Source of the DNA: Melampsora larici-populina 98AG31
Taxonomy: Eukaryota > Basidiomycota > Pucciniomycetes > Pucciniales > Melampsoraceae
Assembly (NCBI RefSeq): GCF_000204055.1
Contig: NW_006768819.1
Coordinates: forward strand, 510,091-574,090
DNA length: 64,000 bases
Reading direction: 5' to 3'
Positions 34,329 to 45,273 of this stretch are shown in pieces. The first letter of the stretch is position 1. Each line of letters begins with the position of its first letter. The notes under the pieces are model-generated. The model saw only the letters and a program-made list of their open reading frames with translations, was not told where the DNA came from and did not search any database. Position numbers and translations under genes: made by a program.

Positions 34329-34631
34329 GGGAGGGTTTTACAAATTTAAATTTATCTAATATACAAAAAATACATCAAATCAGATTCTGTTTATATCTCA
34401 GATTAGCCACATTTTTACTTGGAAAATACCAGTCTCATTGGCTTATAAGACAATCAAATTCACTTATCAATAACCCTCTAATAATTGTCTTCATCTATGA
34501 TGTGAGCTTACACCTTCAAAGAGGTAAATTATTTGTTTCTTTCAACTTAAAAAACAAGAAGCAGAGTTACCAGAACTCATCACTTCGAAAAAAAGTTAGT
34601 TGTAAGCTATCTTCAAACTTCTTAGCATATC

Positions 34632-34865
34632 TTGATCCTATATAGGAATATCAGTTTGGTTTATCTGTTGCAGTTGTCCTTTGTTTCTATTGTTCATGAG
34701 TCTTCAAGCCCATACACATTATATCAAAGCAATATACCTACGCACCTTGGAGCGATTCCGAATGAAGCCTTGGACATCATTTCATTGAGGATATTTGTTA
34801 CAATCTTCCACAGACACTGTGGTCTTATAATGATTCATCCTGATTTGAATGATGATGAAACATAA
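34632..34865 (+). CDS. Possible terminal exon of an unknown gene
   Basis: An open frame follows the duplication end. It has a hydrophobic stretch (YLLQLSFVSIVHESSS) and ends HPDLNDDET. There is no ATG at its beginning. An acceptor-like TTATCTGTTGCAG lies inside (about 34662-34674). It may be a 3' exon or chance. Confidence 0.2.
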   Translation: MILYRNISLVYLLQLSFVSIVHESSSPYTLYQSNIPTHLGAIPNEALDIISLRIFVTIFHRHCGLIMIHPDLNDDET

Positions 34866-37800
34866 ATACTTTGCCTTATGGTTCCACTTGTATCAAATTT
34901 GACTGCAGATTCAATACAACAAAATGAATTGTTTCTGTCCAATGATAAACTAGTGACAGAAAGTTAGGGGATGCAAGTAGGAATGAGTGGTGAAACTTGA
35001 GTTTATAGAGAGACAAAGAGAGCAGTCAAGGAGGGGAATTTGGATTTGACAAGCAAAGTTTCTGTTGTTCTGGAAACTGTCCGGCAAATTTCCCTGGAAA
35101 TTTATAGAAAAACTTTAGGGCATGTTCACCTAAGGAATTTCTGACCAGAAGTCACATTCTGTAGATTTTTTTCTGCAAAAATGAAACACACACCACCAAA
35201 TAGACACTTTAAATTTTGCAGAATGTAATTTCTCACCAGAAACTGCTTAAGTGAACATGCCCTTAGAGACACTGCAGACTGTTCACGCACAGCCATGCCA
35301 AATTCAACTGCTGTGAACATTGACATTTTGACCAGCTATTTTTTCCCCTCACAAGGAAAAATACTGGATATTTGAAGGTGATGAAATTTTGAATACACTA
35401 TTAGAAGAAGTCCAACAGACAAGCTGTACACAATCCTTCCCAAAATGTTAATGCACCCCTCCTTCCCATGTAAATAATCAAACATACTGAAAGGATGGGC
35501 CTGTCAGATATTTGATCAAGTGTACAGTCTTTTTAGGTGAGATGAGCAAGATAATATTCTGACAACAAGAGCCCCAAAGCCAATTCAAACCTGGCATGTC
35601 TTGACACTTTCAGGAAACATATGTACACAATGGTGTTTGCTTGTGTGTTGGTCTTTCTACAGATGCTGTTAAAAGACAGAGATGCTGTATGAATGAGTTT
35701 TACTTAAAAGTTTGTCTCAAGGGCATTGCTACATTGTGTGGTAGAAGTCAGCAATACAGGATATAATTCCAGATGTACCAGTAATCAATGACCATCCCAA
35801 TATAAGCAAATACCAGCTACAGGATAAATCATTAATTAGTTTTGGTTTGGAAGATGCCAGTGAGTTGTTGCATCATCTCTATTGAAAGAGTGAGATTGAC
35901 AAAATGAGGAAGTGAAGAAGTGACAAGCCAAAGCATTGTGGATTATTGATTGGTACTAGGCCCTGGGCGGCCAGCTGGATTTTGGGCACAGACATAGCTT
36001 GTACAGACAATGCCCCACCATGTGCAAGTGAAGTCAAGAACATGACTACCTGGGGCTACCATCCATGAAGAACAGACTTCAAAGCAAGAGCACAGTGAAA
36101 AAAGAGACATGACTCAATATGTTTTCAAAGATGGGGGAGTTTATGAGAATGAAATACAATGTGGCTGGTTGAAATCTACCTAAGTACATGGAATCTTGAC
36201 TCCAAGCATGAGTCAACAATAGTAGAATGTGATCTCAAACTGTGTCTATCTGACCTCTTTGAGGCAATTTCAGCTTGCAGCGTTACCTAGCCTACTATCC
36301 ATGAGAACAATAGCATGACACGTAAAGAAGGCCATTGAGCTTGGTAGCTTCAGCAGTGGTTGGCAAGATATTTTGGGCAAAAAGGTTAGCTCATAGTGTG
36401 ATTGTGATATGCAGCACCTCTCAGTGTTACTGGCCAAAAAAAAAATTTTGTCAAACAAGAAAAGAAAAATAGAAAAACAGAAAAACAGGTTGTGGTGTAA
36501 AAAGAGTGTCAAGAAAATGTAAAATCAAGTTGTAAACTATTTCAATGAAATGGATTGTATAAGTAAGATATAAGAGAAAATAAGATGTTGTAAACAATTT
36601 TAATGAAAAGGATATAAGTAATTTATCAAAGAAAATGAATTAAAAAACATCTGGATTAGGGCAGGAGAGCAAGACAAACTCAAGAATCAGTTTTTCTGGG
36701 TTTCTTCATGATTGCTTTCTTGCCAGTACCACATGTCCACATATTGAAAATAGAGATCCAGCACCAGTTCTGAATGCCTGAAATAAATTGTGGGAAATGT
36801 GAGGCTTGATGAAAGATTTGGTGATGGAAATAGGGTTGATGACTGCAGAAACTGAAGGTGGCAATAAGTATGGTGGTGGCTGATGCAGTAGGGAAAAGCA
36901 TGGCATGACAACTCCAGTCCCAGAATGTCAGCACAGACATGTATAATCATGAAACCCTTGACCATATGGTGTTTCCTAGGCTTGTGTCTCACAGAGTAAT
37001 CATCTGGCTTGGCACTTTTTTGCAAGTGTTGATTCTTGGATCATTACATAGGATAATGGATGGATATCCTAGCAAACACACACCAAGTTTATAAGAGTCT
37101 TGCTCTGTCCTTTCTTTGACCCAGCATCTTTGCTTCTTAGAAAAGTGTACACCAGATTTCTATGTAGTAGTACTTCTCTGAAGTGAAGAAGGTGTAAGTA
37201 TTTATTATCTAAAGGTAAAATGATAATCGGAAAGCAAGATACTCACTCAAATGACTTATTTATCATTGATTGGAAGGTATGTATGCAATGTAACAAAGCT
37301 GTTGATTTGTCAGGAGGATAACAACTTTCACAATTACATTTTGATAAAGACACCCTGCCACCTGAATTCATGTGTTGTCTATTCAAATGGTGACACAACA
37401 TTACCATTTGTAATTGGCATCAAAATCACCATTAAAACCCCGTGTTAGTCACAAGCTCATCTGGTCTCTGACATCTATAGATTTCCTGACATGAGGTGTT
37501 GTCAGTTTCTAATACTAAACCATGTTTTGGTCAACAAACATCCTTCTTGTTGGTTCTTGCTACCAAGATTCTGATAATGTCTCAGGAACCACCAAGGACC
37601 AAGGATGTTTACCCTTTCTTATGTTGATAGCAGGGTTTGGGCAAAGTGCAGGCCCAAAAGATGACAGTTTCAGTTCAGTGGATTTGGAGAGAGAATTGAG
37701 TCCTGTGGTTCTCCTGTTTAAAAGACCATAAACACCACAAAGGTTTTTATCTTGAAAAGAAGCTTAAAAATGTTAGGTGGCGTATTGATTGAGTCATATA

Positions 37801-38641
37801 AATTCCCTACAAGCTGAAATTCCTGCACCACAGTTCCACGTAAAACCCAGACCTATCCCTAAAAACTCACCTGGGAAGGTGTGCTAAATCCACATTTGAC
37901 GTGTTGGGTCATTGCAGCAGGTTGAACCTTGGCAGGCTGGTTGATCAACTATCTAATTTGTTGTGCAATCCCTAAACTGAGTTCTTAGAAAGAAATCATA
38001 CATCTTCCACACTTGAAAAAAACTAAAGGAGTTATATATTTGGTTGAGTTTATGATTCTATAAAGCAAACTTGATCAACTCTTGAGCAATTTCATGCCAT
38101 TAAACTTGTGATCTTGATCCACGTATGTATCAAAAGAGGATCAGTGAACATGAATTTAAACTGATCGTCTCTCTAACATAGTTCATGTCCTTTCCATCAT
38201 CATCATCGACTAAAACTAGTGAAATAATAATAAAAAAGACTATAAGAAAATATTATTCAAGATCCTTTCATGATTACCGATTAGACAGGATATCTTGATC
38301 AACTAGCCTTTTCAAACTGATCAATTCACTATCCCATAAATATTCTGATCAAATCTGGTTGTGTTGAAGGTTTTAGTAAATTTATCTTGAACTTGAAGTG
38401 ATAAACAAATGATCATGATCATGATCAACCTTGATCAGTTCTCTCAACATGATGGTCCCTCAAATCTAAACCGACATTCAACTCCTGAAGCGTTTTCCAC
38501 AATAACCACACACACACACCCATGAACCATAAAAATGTAGATAAATACCCATCCCGTCTTTCGAATCCAGCTGACCATTTCTTCAAAACGAATCCCCTAG
38601 TCCCAGTGACACATCAAAAACACTTTAAATTCTTAATCAAG
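34866..38641. other. Intergenic, no gene recognised
   Basis: Apart from the Harbinger-like MITE at 35118 nothing is recognisable. Short ORFs on both strands (for example minus 36687-37025, plus 37522-37731) lack domains. The last 400 bp are the upstream region of the GILT-like gene, with a (CA)n run just before 38520. Confidence 0.4.
35118..35262. mobile_element. PIF/Harbinger-like MITE, 145 bp, TSD TTA
   Basis: The left end GGGCATGTTCACCTAAG is mirrored by CTTAAGTGAACATGCCC at the right. The inverted similarity goes on for about 40 bp. TTA stands on both sides (35115-35117, 35263-35265). TIR sequence and TTA target fit PIF/Harbinger MITEs. Confidence 0.85.
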
Positions 38642-39757
38642 ATGACTGGTTTCTCATCATTTTTAATTTCTTGTTTCTTTTTAATCAAAGTTTCTTTATC
38701 AGCCGGACCCCTTCCACATCCTTCAAGTCCATTTCCCGAAACCAATTCAACAGATCAACTTAAGATTATTCCTTTCAAAGTTCCAGTGACTTTAATTGTC
38801 ATGAGTCAATGTCCAGAAGCTAAAAGTAAATCGAATTCTACATACTCATGATTGATTTTTCCAACCTAGTCTAACTGATTTACTTTCCGTGGGTTTCTTT
38901 TGACGTCATAATGATAGAATGTCAAAAAGCTATTGATGAAGCGTTGATTAAACTTGGTGATAAGATGGACGTTGAGGTTGGCTATGTTGCAAAGTAAGTC
39001 TTTGTTTTTCGATCTCTATCCAAAAACTTTTCAAATCTTTAACACCATCTCGAATCATCAATTCTCATCTGGTTTTCTCGATTCTTTACACAAAGGTTAA
39101 ATTCTTCAAGTCGATTTGGAGTCACTTGTTTTCATGGAGACACAGAATGTGAAGGAAACATTCAACAATTATGTTACAAAGCTAGATTTCCATTTTTCAA
39201 AGATTGGTAAAGCCTTCAAAACGCCTATCTAAATCCTTTTCACAAACCGATCTCATCAACCGAACTGATTTGATTGAATTTGTTTATTTAATTCTAAAAG
39301 GTGGTCATTTATTCAATGTCAAACTTCAAATCCTTTGGGATCAAAACATATCGGAACCAAAAGCTTACTAGAAAAATGTATCAAAAAAACTCATCCTGAA
39401 AAAGATTATAAATTCGAAGATGATCAAGTTTTCAAAGGTTGTCTTGATGGTCCATTAGGTCGTCATTTATTATATCATTCTGTTTTACAAAACAAGGCTT
39501 CTGCTTCCTTAAATACGTCTTGTGAAATCTTAATCAGTTAAGCTTACCTCTTTTTCTGTTCTCTCTCTCTCTCTCTTTCATCACATTAGATCATTTTGAC
39601 TGATCTTGAGTGTGGATTTTTTTCAGATCATCAACCGGTTTGTAAAAGTCAATTTTCTCACCTTAATTCTACTAATACTACTGCTCATCAGCCATATAAT
39701 ACAACCAATCTTATGAATGTGATTGAAAGTGAATATAAACTAGCAAATCTGATCTAA
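38642..39757 (+). CDS. GILT-family thiol reductase-like protein
   Basis: Five exons (38642-38825, 38918-38993, 39096-39206, 39301-39536, 39627-39757) give 245 aa, all phases consistent. The start at 38642 gives a good signal peptide (MTGFSSFLISCFFLIKVSLS). The in-frame ATG at 38522 would bury it. GILT features: VTLIVMSQCPEA (residues 49-60), then CFHGDTECEGNIQQLC (the family's CHG..EC.GN..QLC signature), WSFIQCQ and a Cys near the end. GILT proteins are secreted or lysosomal/vacuolar thiol reductases. The active-site motif is CPEA here: the second cysteine of CxxC is absent, so classical disulphide reduction is doubtful. N-glycosylation sites (NSS, NST, NTT) fit secretion. Confidence 0.85.
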
Positions 39758-40114
39758 AATCAAAGATAAACATAAACCATTCTTTTCCCATTTATCAAGA
39801 TCTAAATATTCTTTCTTGTTGATTTTGTTCGGAGTTGGTTTCCATTTGTATATAAAAACAAACAAAAAATGATTTCTGTATACTCAAAAATGTGAATATT
39901 TGTCAAACTGATGTTAGTGTTCATACATGATTATAATCAAAAAGCAGGATTCTTTTGATTGATATTGAATGATTAGTTTGTATTTGATTGAATGATAAAA
40001 ATTAAACAGTAAGAAAAAGACACACATACATTGTATACAACAACTTCACTTTTGACGAAAAAAGAGAAACCGAAAAATCAACCAACAAAGTTTTCATTTT
40101 TTTTCTTTTGACGA
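39758..40114. other. Convergent 3' spacer
   Basis: AT-rich spacer between the GILT-like and Hikeshi stop codons. No gene. Confidence 0.5.
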
Positions 40115-41039
40115 TCAAGCTTTTAAAACAAGTGAAGATTGGTTTTGAAAAGTTTTCCACCATTTCTCTAAATGAACAAAATTAATCCATTGACCATTGA
40201 TACCAGGAATGGTAGTAGAAAAAGAAGCCAAATAATTAAAGATCGATAAGCCCAAGGATTTAATCAATTCGATCGAATCTGAATTTAATCCGGTTTGATG
40301 AATCCAACCATTAGAGGTAGAAAGAGATGAAAGTTTGATGAGTTGGTTCGGTAGACTTTGACATTCGGTTTGTAATTGTTCTAATGGTAAGATTTGGAAT
40401 CCTAATGAAGCTTTGGTATGATCTTGAGGGATTGATGAATTGGAAGTTGAGGTAAGTTGATGATTGAAATTCGATCGTTGGTTTCCTTTTAATTTAAATA
40501 TCGCTGATGGTTTCTCTTCACTTAACCTACAAACTCAACCCAAATCAAAGTTAGAGTCTTGATCTGCTTTTTTTCAAAAAAATAATGCTAAGGAAATGGT
40601 CGGGTTACATTCCAAGTAATTTCCATTCAGATTGGTTTGGGAACAAGAAATGAACTGAAGCTCCATATCCTTCAGGAAAAGGTACTAGATATTCCAAAGA
40701 ATTCATATATATCAGTCAAAATCATTCATCAAGTTTTTATAGATCATCAAGTTTTACAGAATAAAATCACATACTTGCACCGGTCAAGAAGACAACTAGA
40801 TGGTTAATCAGACTAGCTTCCTCGAATTCAAAGATAATCTTATCGGGTGGAATCGCAGTTGACTGAGTTTGTCTTTCGAATCAATGATAGTCATCATGAT
40901 GAACCATTTGATGAGTTTTACTCTAGTTGAGAATCTCAAGTTTGATTGATTTGAGTATGAATGAGTGAGCTTACATTGGTCTAGATGGTATGATACAAGC
41001 AAACATAGGTGGTGGTGTTGGTATTGGTGTTGAATCCAT
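40115..41039 (-). CDS. OPI10: Hikeshi/OPI10 homologue
   Basis: Four exons (41039-40975, 40872-40775, 40684-40609, 40526-40115) give 216 aa. Family signatures in order: MFACIIPSRPIQT (human MFGCLVAGRLVQT), DKIIFEFEEASLINHLVVFL, the conserved IPFPEGYGASVHFLFP, WKLLGMLSEEKPSAIFKLKG, and a C-terminal helix with NGQWINFVHLEKWWKTF (human ends LKWYENFQRRL). Hikeshi carries Hsp70 into the nucleus under heat stress by binding FG nucleoporins through its N-terminal half; yeast OPI10 is the relative. An 11-residue Pro/Thr N-terminal extension precedes the usual start; the internal Met12 could be the true start. It is divergent with SPT4 from a 248-bp gap. Confidence 0.9.
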
Positions 41040-41287
41040 TTGGTAAGCTGAGTAAATGCGGAAATGAGGAAATGCTGAAACCAACTCATGAAATACTCGA
41101 TCAAAGCACTCACCCTCAAATACTCGAAACCATGAAAGTACTCGAACCATCTAGAAAACTCGTCACTGAAACCCAAAAGTACCGTGACCCGGTGACCAAC
41201 TGATCTGGTTCAATTGACTGGAACTTTCATTCCAATTTGAATTCCTCCCATCAAAAGCTCAAATTCTCTTCATCAACTTTAACCAAA
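41040..41287. promoter_or_regulatory. Divergent promoter between Hikeshi and SPT4
   Basis: Only 248 bp separate the two start codons on opposite strands, so both core promoters must lie here or overlap. No TATA box is obvious. Confidence 0.6.
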
Positions 41288-41780
41288 ATGTCATCCAAAT
41301 CAAAACTCAGAGCATGTATGTTATGTTCATTTGTTCAAACAGCTCAACAATTCAAAAACAAAGGTTGTCCGAATTGTGATGATTTATTACAAGTAAGTGA
41401 TTCATTAAAAACAACCAAACCAAACCATCCATCACCTTACAAAATCGAAATACCAAGTTCTGTTTTTTTTCTATTCGATTTTTATAGATGAAAGGTAATT
41501 CAGAAAAAGTCTTGGAATGTACTGCTGGTACATTTGATGGAACAGCTGCGATTTTAGATCCAGATCAATCTTGGGTAGTAAGTTATCTGATCTAAACTTT
41601 ATCATTTTCTTTTCACAACTGATCTGATTTAGACATTTCTACTCTGATTAGGCAAAATGGCAAAGAATCAATCGTTATGAACCTGGTGTATATGCTATTC
41701 GAATCACTGGATCTTTACCTGAACATATCTTGAACGATTTAGAACATCGAGGGGTAACGCCTCGTAGAGAAGATGATTAA
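41288..41780 (+). CDS. SPT4: Transcription elongation factor Spt4
   Basis: Three exons (41288-41392, 41488-41577, 41652-41780) encode 107 aa, the usual size. Zinc-binding cysteines C10-x2-C13 and C27-x2-C30 sit in LRACMLCSFVQT and KGCPNCDDLL. Then follow ECTAGTFDGTAAILDP, SWVAKWQRI and YAIRITGSLP, all family signatures. Spt4 pairs with Spt5 (DSIF) on RNA polymerase II and supports processive elongation through chromatin. Introns fall between codons (phase 0) with GTAAGT donors. Little doubt about identity. Confidence 0.95.
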
Positions 41781-42411
41781 TCTCTTGTCATTACGTTTTC
41801 TTTTCTTTCAAGTCTTTCGTTTGAATTGGTTTCGTTTGAATTTATCTGCCCAACATCAAAGCCTTCAAGTCTTTTGTTGATGAATTCTCAAATCTTTCAA
41901 GCCTTCATTTCCTCTTTTATCAAATTGTAACAGTAATCTATTTGTTCTTTTAACTATTCTTAATATCTTGTTTGGATTCCAGCCTTTCTCTTGGAATTGG
42001 AATTAAACCCATCATGAAATCAATGAGAGTCACCGGAAAGAGTCGGAAAGTTTAAATAACATTCTTAGGTTGCAACAAGTTCCAAGTATATGATGGGTTT
42101 TGAAATGAGATTGATTTGATGAGATTGGTAAGATGATTTGAATTTGAATGAGAAAGTTGAAAATGAAATGAAGTGAAGTAAGAAGATTGGTAAAAGTCAA
42201 GTTGGCAATTGGAAACCAAGTGAATGTTGAATGGCTAGTTTCGTAAAATCGACGACGTGTCATCTTACACATACAGTCTTCTAACTTGTATATAATCCAA
42301 CTTAAGCTTTCTTGATTTCCCCATTTCTTCATTCCTGATTCCCTCACTTTTACAACTTCAACCTTTGATATCGAAATCGAATCGGATTACAATCTTATAT
42401 CAAAACTACAG
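41781..42411. other. SPT4-SPP intergenic region
   Basis: Holds the SPT4 3' flank and the promoter of the SPP gene. A TATATAA element at 42289-42295 is about 120 bp upstream of the SPP ATG. Confidence 0.45.
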
Positions 42412-44294
42412 ATGGATACCATCTATCAAGCTTACGTAGCTTTAGGTGTAAGTCTTGTTTTCTTTTCTTACCAATCATTCATCTTGAAATTATATCTGAT
42501 TCTGTTGGTTTTATGGTTTCTAGGTATCAGCTGTTATTCCAATTTGGTTTGCATCACACGCTTCTGTGAAGGTAAATGATCTTTCCTTACCGATCTCACC
42601 TCTTTCTCACTTTGATTATAAATCTTAACTTTTTTGAAATCTGTTTGGTTTACATAGGCTCCGGTAGTTAGAAAATCTAAATCTAAAACTTCGGATGATG
42701 ATGATGATGAATCTTCATCTGATGAAGAAGAAGAAGAAGTAGAACGAATGACAAGTGAAGATGCTTATTGGTTTCCAGTTCTGTAAGTTTTTTCATAAAT
42801 CAACTCAAGAAGATGAACGAAAATGATCAATTTCTAGATTGACTAATCCCAAGTTTTTTAAATTGAATTTATATTTCAGTGGTTCTGGTGCTTTACTTGG
42901 TCTTTACTTAGTTTTCAAATACTTAAATAAAGATCTCATCAATGCAGTCTTATCAGGATACTTTGCATTAATGGGTACAGGAGGATTAACTACCATGCTA
43001 GCTACTATTACGAAATCTATCTTAGGATCTCAATCTTGGTCAAAACAAACTAAATATAAATTTAGATTAACTAAAAACTCTTCAGAAGTTTTGTTTGGGT
43101 TAAGGTTTACCAATTGGCATTTAGCTTTTCTTTTTGTCTCCACTCTTCTTTCGGTTCTTCAATGGTATACTAAACAATGGATCTTGAGTAATGCATTCGC
43201 TTTGAGTTTTGCTTTTAATGCTATCACTTTACTTAAACTTGATTCATTTAAAACCGGTAGTGTCTTATTGGCTGGTTTATTCTTGTGAGTCTTGATTCAT
43301 TTTTTTCCCCTCTTTGATTTCTTAAATTTTTCACTTTTCAGAGTCAAAAGTTGAACTGAATTTTTTTTTTGTTTACTTTGAAATACTAGGTATGATATTT
43401 GGTGGGTTTTTGGTTCTTCTCACGCTTTTGGTGAAAGTGTGATGGTTAGTGTAGCTAAAAACTTTGGTCAGTTCACCAAACTCATCACTGTAGGCTTGAT
43501 AAAATCGAATCGATTCTGATCAGTGATTTTAACTTTCTCTCGTTTGATAGATGCACCTATTAAAATCACATGGCCTAGATCTCTCTATGATGCTCTTTCA
43601 TCTGATCAAAAGAAATTTGCAATGTTAGGATTAGGTCAGTTTCCATTCGACTTCCCCTTGATCAATTTCTTTATCTTCCATTCCAAGTCAAAGTTTTTTA
43701 AATCATGTTTTCTGGATTTCTTTAGGTGATATCGTCATGCCTGGGATCTTTGTGGCACTCTGTCTTCGATACGATTATCATCGAGCTTATGCTAAACTAG
43801 TGAAGGCTGCTACTGCTCCGATCAATAAGAAAACGCTTCTTTCGCCTACCAGTAACTTTCCTCGTCCTTATTTCCATACTTGTATGGCATCATATGTGGT
43901 CGGATTGGCTACTACGATGTTTGTGATGCATGTCTTCAAAGCTGCTCAACCTGCTCTACTGTACGTTTTTTTTTCATCTCTCAAGCTTCTGATCGTTTAA
44001 GAAGTTCACTCATCAATCTTTTTCTTCCCCGCCCCCCAAAAAATACTTCCGTTTAGATATTTGAGTCCAGCATGTTTAGGTAGTGTTTTCCTAAGAGCAG
44101 TCATGACGGGTGATACAGCTGAATATTGGAGATGGGAAGATGGAGAAGATGATGAAAAGAAAGAAGAGAATGAGAAGAAGACAGATGGAGAAGTGAAGAC
44201 AGATGGAGAAGTGAAGACTTCGGGTGGGGTTTCTGAAATTGGAAAAGATGGACTTCGATTGACTAGTCAAGGTAAAGAGAAAAAGAAAAAGTGA
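42412..44294 (+). CDS. Signal peptide peptidase (presenilin-type aspartyl protease)
   Basis: Eight exons (42412-42447, 42524-42571, 42658-42782, 42880-43284, 43390-43466, 43551-43634, 43726-43960, 44057-44294) give 415 aa with all phases matching. Catalytic Asp207 stands in LYDIWWVFG (YD motif), Asp260 in GLGDIVMPG (GxGD) and the PAL motif at 334-336 (QPALLYLSP), all in the SPP order. About nine membrane helices. An acidic loop (DDDDDESSSDEEEEE) follows the first helix, and the C-terminus is a charged tail with two repeats of KTDGEV and final KKKK, a likely ER-retention tail. SPP cleaves leftover signal peptides and tail-anchored proteins in the ER membrane. Confidence 0.93.
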
Positions 44295-45273
44295 AATTTA
44301 TGGAGATGTTTGAAAATTTTTAGATGTGATCTTTGGTTTGTCTTGTTTCTTCTTCTTTGAATTGGTTGATCTGGTGATTTTCTTCATGTGGATTTGAGAA
44401 ATGAGGAAGAATAAAATGGATGGAAATTGAAATTGAAAAAGATATGTAGAAATGAAGCTGATTTGGGTTTGAGGTTAAGGATTATTTGAATTTTGTCTTT
44501 GATATGAGGTGAGGGTAGTTTAAATGAGTGAGAATTGAGAAAAGATAAAGTCAAGAAACCTTTGATGATTCAAAGATGTGTTTCATGAATGTACGAAAAT
44601 CACTCTGCTCATCTCAGTGAGATTATCAAGAGTCCAATCTCACTAACAAACATACCATGCAGGACTCTTGCAGTCTGCTATGTGAATTGAACTATGATAA
44701 GCCCTGTCTGTGAATGCAGCGCCCGCCGCCCGATTTGGCTGTAAAAACAAACTTTGCTTGAGATGAGAGAAATGAGCGTTGGAGTTGGACAAATCAGATG
44801 GGTTGTTCCAGGATATGTTGTATTAAAGTGAGACTTCTAGGATCAGTACAGGAACACTTCAGTAGAAGAAAGAGTGTAGGAAGAAAGGCTGAATGATTGG
44901 CAAGAAGAATTGAACATTTGATGAACACAAGAGAAATCATACACAAGAAAAAGCATACACAAGAGAAAGCAAACACAAGAGAAAGCAAGAGGTATTAAGG
45001 GCCGCAGAATGACGAGTAGGTCTCAACTACACGAATGATTTTCAGAGGAGGGCCAAGAAAGCTAAAATATAAAGGTTAAAAGGTATAAAGTAGAATACGA
45101 GTAGATGATAGCAAGTCAGATTTTTCAGTCATTGAGTTAAAACAATGGATGAGATAAGAATAGGGTAAAGATTATAAAAATTACATCATCTTCCTTGACT
45201 ATAGAAAGACCTACAAATTTTAAGCAGAAATGGAAGATGAGTTCCAAAGAGCCCTTCTTAGGATTAAAGCTTC
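44295..45273. other. Intergenic, with AGAGAAAGC-type repeats
   Basis: No gene. A run of imperfect 12-15-bp repeats (ACACAAGAGAAA..., 44920-44985) is the only pattern. Confidence 0.4.

Larger units (their letters stand above)
29022..34627. repeat. Segmental duplication, copy 2 (units 2a and 2b)
   Basis: Collinear with copy 1 from CTGGAAAGATAGG at 29022 to CTTCTTAGCA at about 34627. It lacks the 869-bp insertion and the about 780 bp between the two FEASKP-type repeats of copy 1. Same content: degenerate upstream ORFs, secreted-protein pseudogene 2a, intact gene 2b, convergent ORFs and the conserved 73-bp fold-back. Confidence 0.85.

Noticed and set aside
42030..42347. 105-aa minus-strand ORF between SPT4 and SPP
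   Set aside because: Overlaps the SPP promoter and has no domain or splice context.
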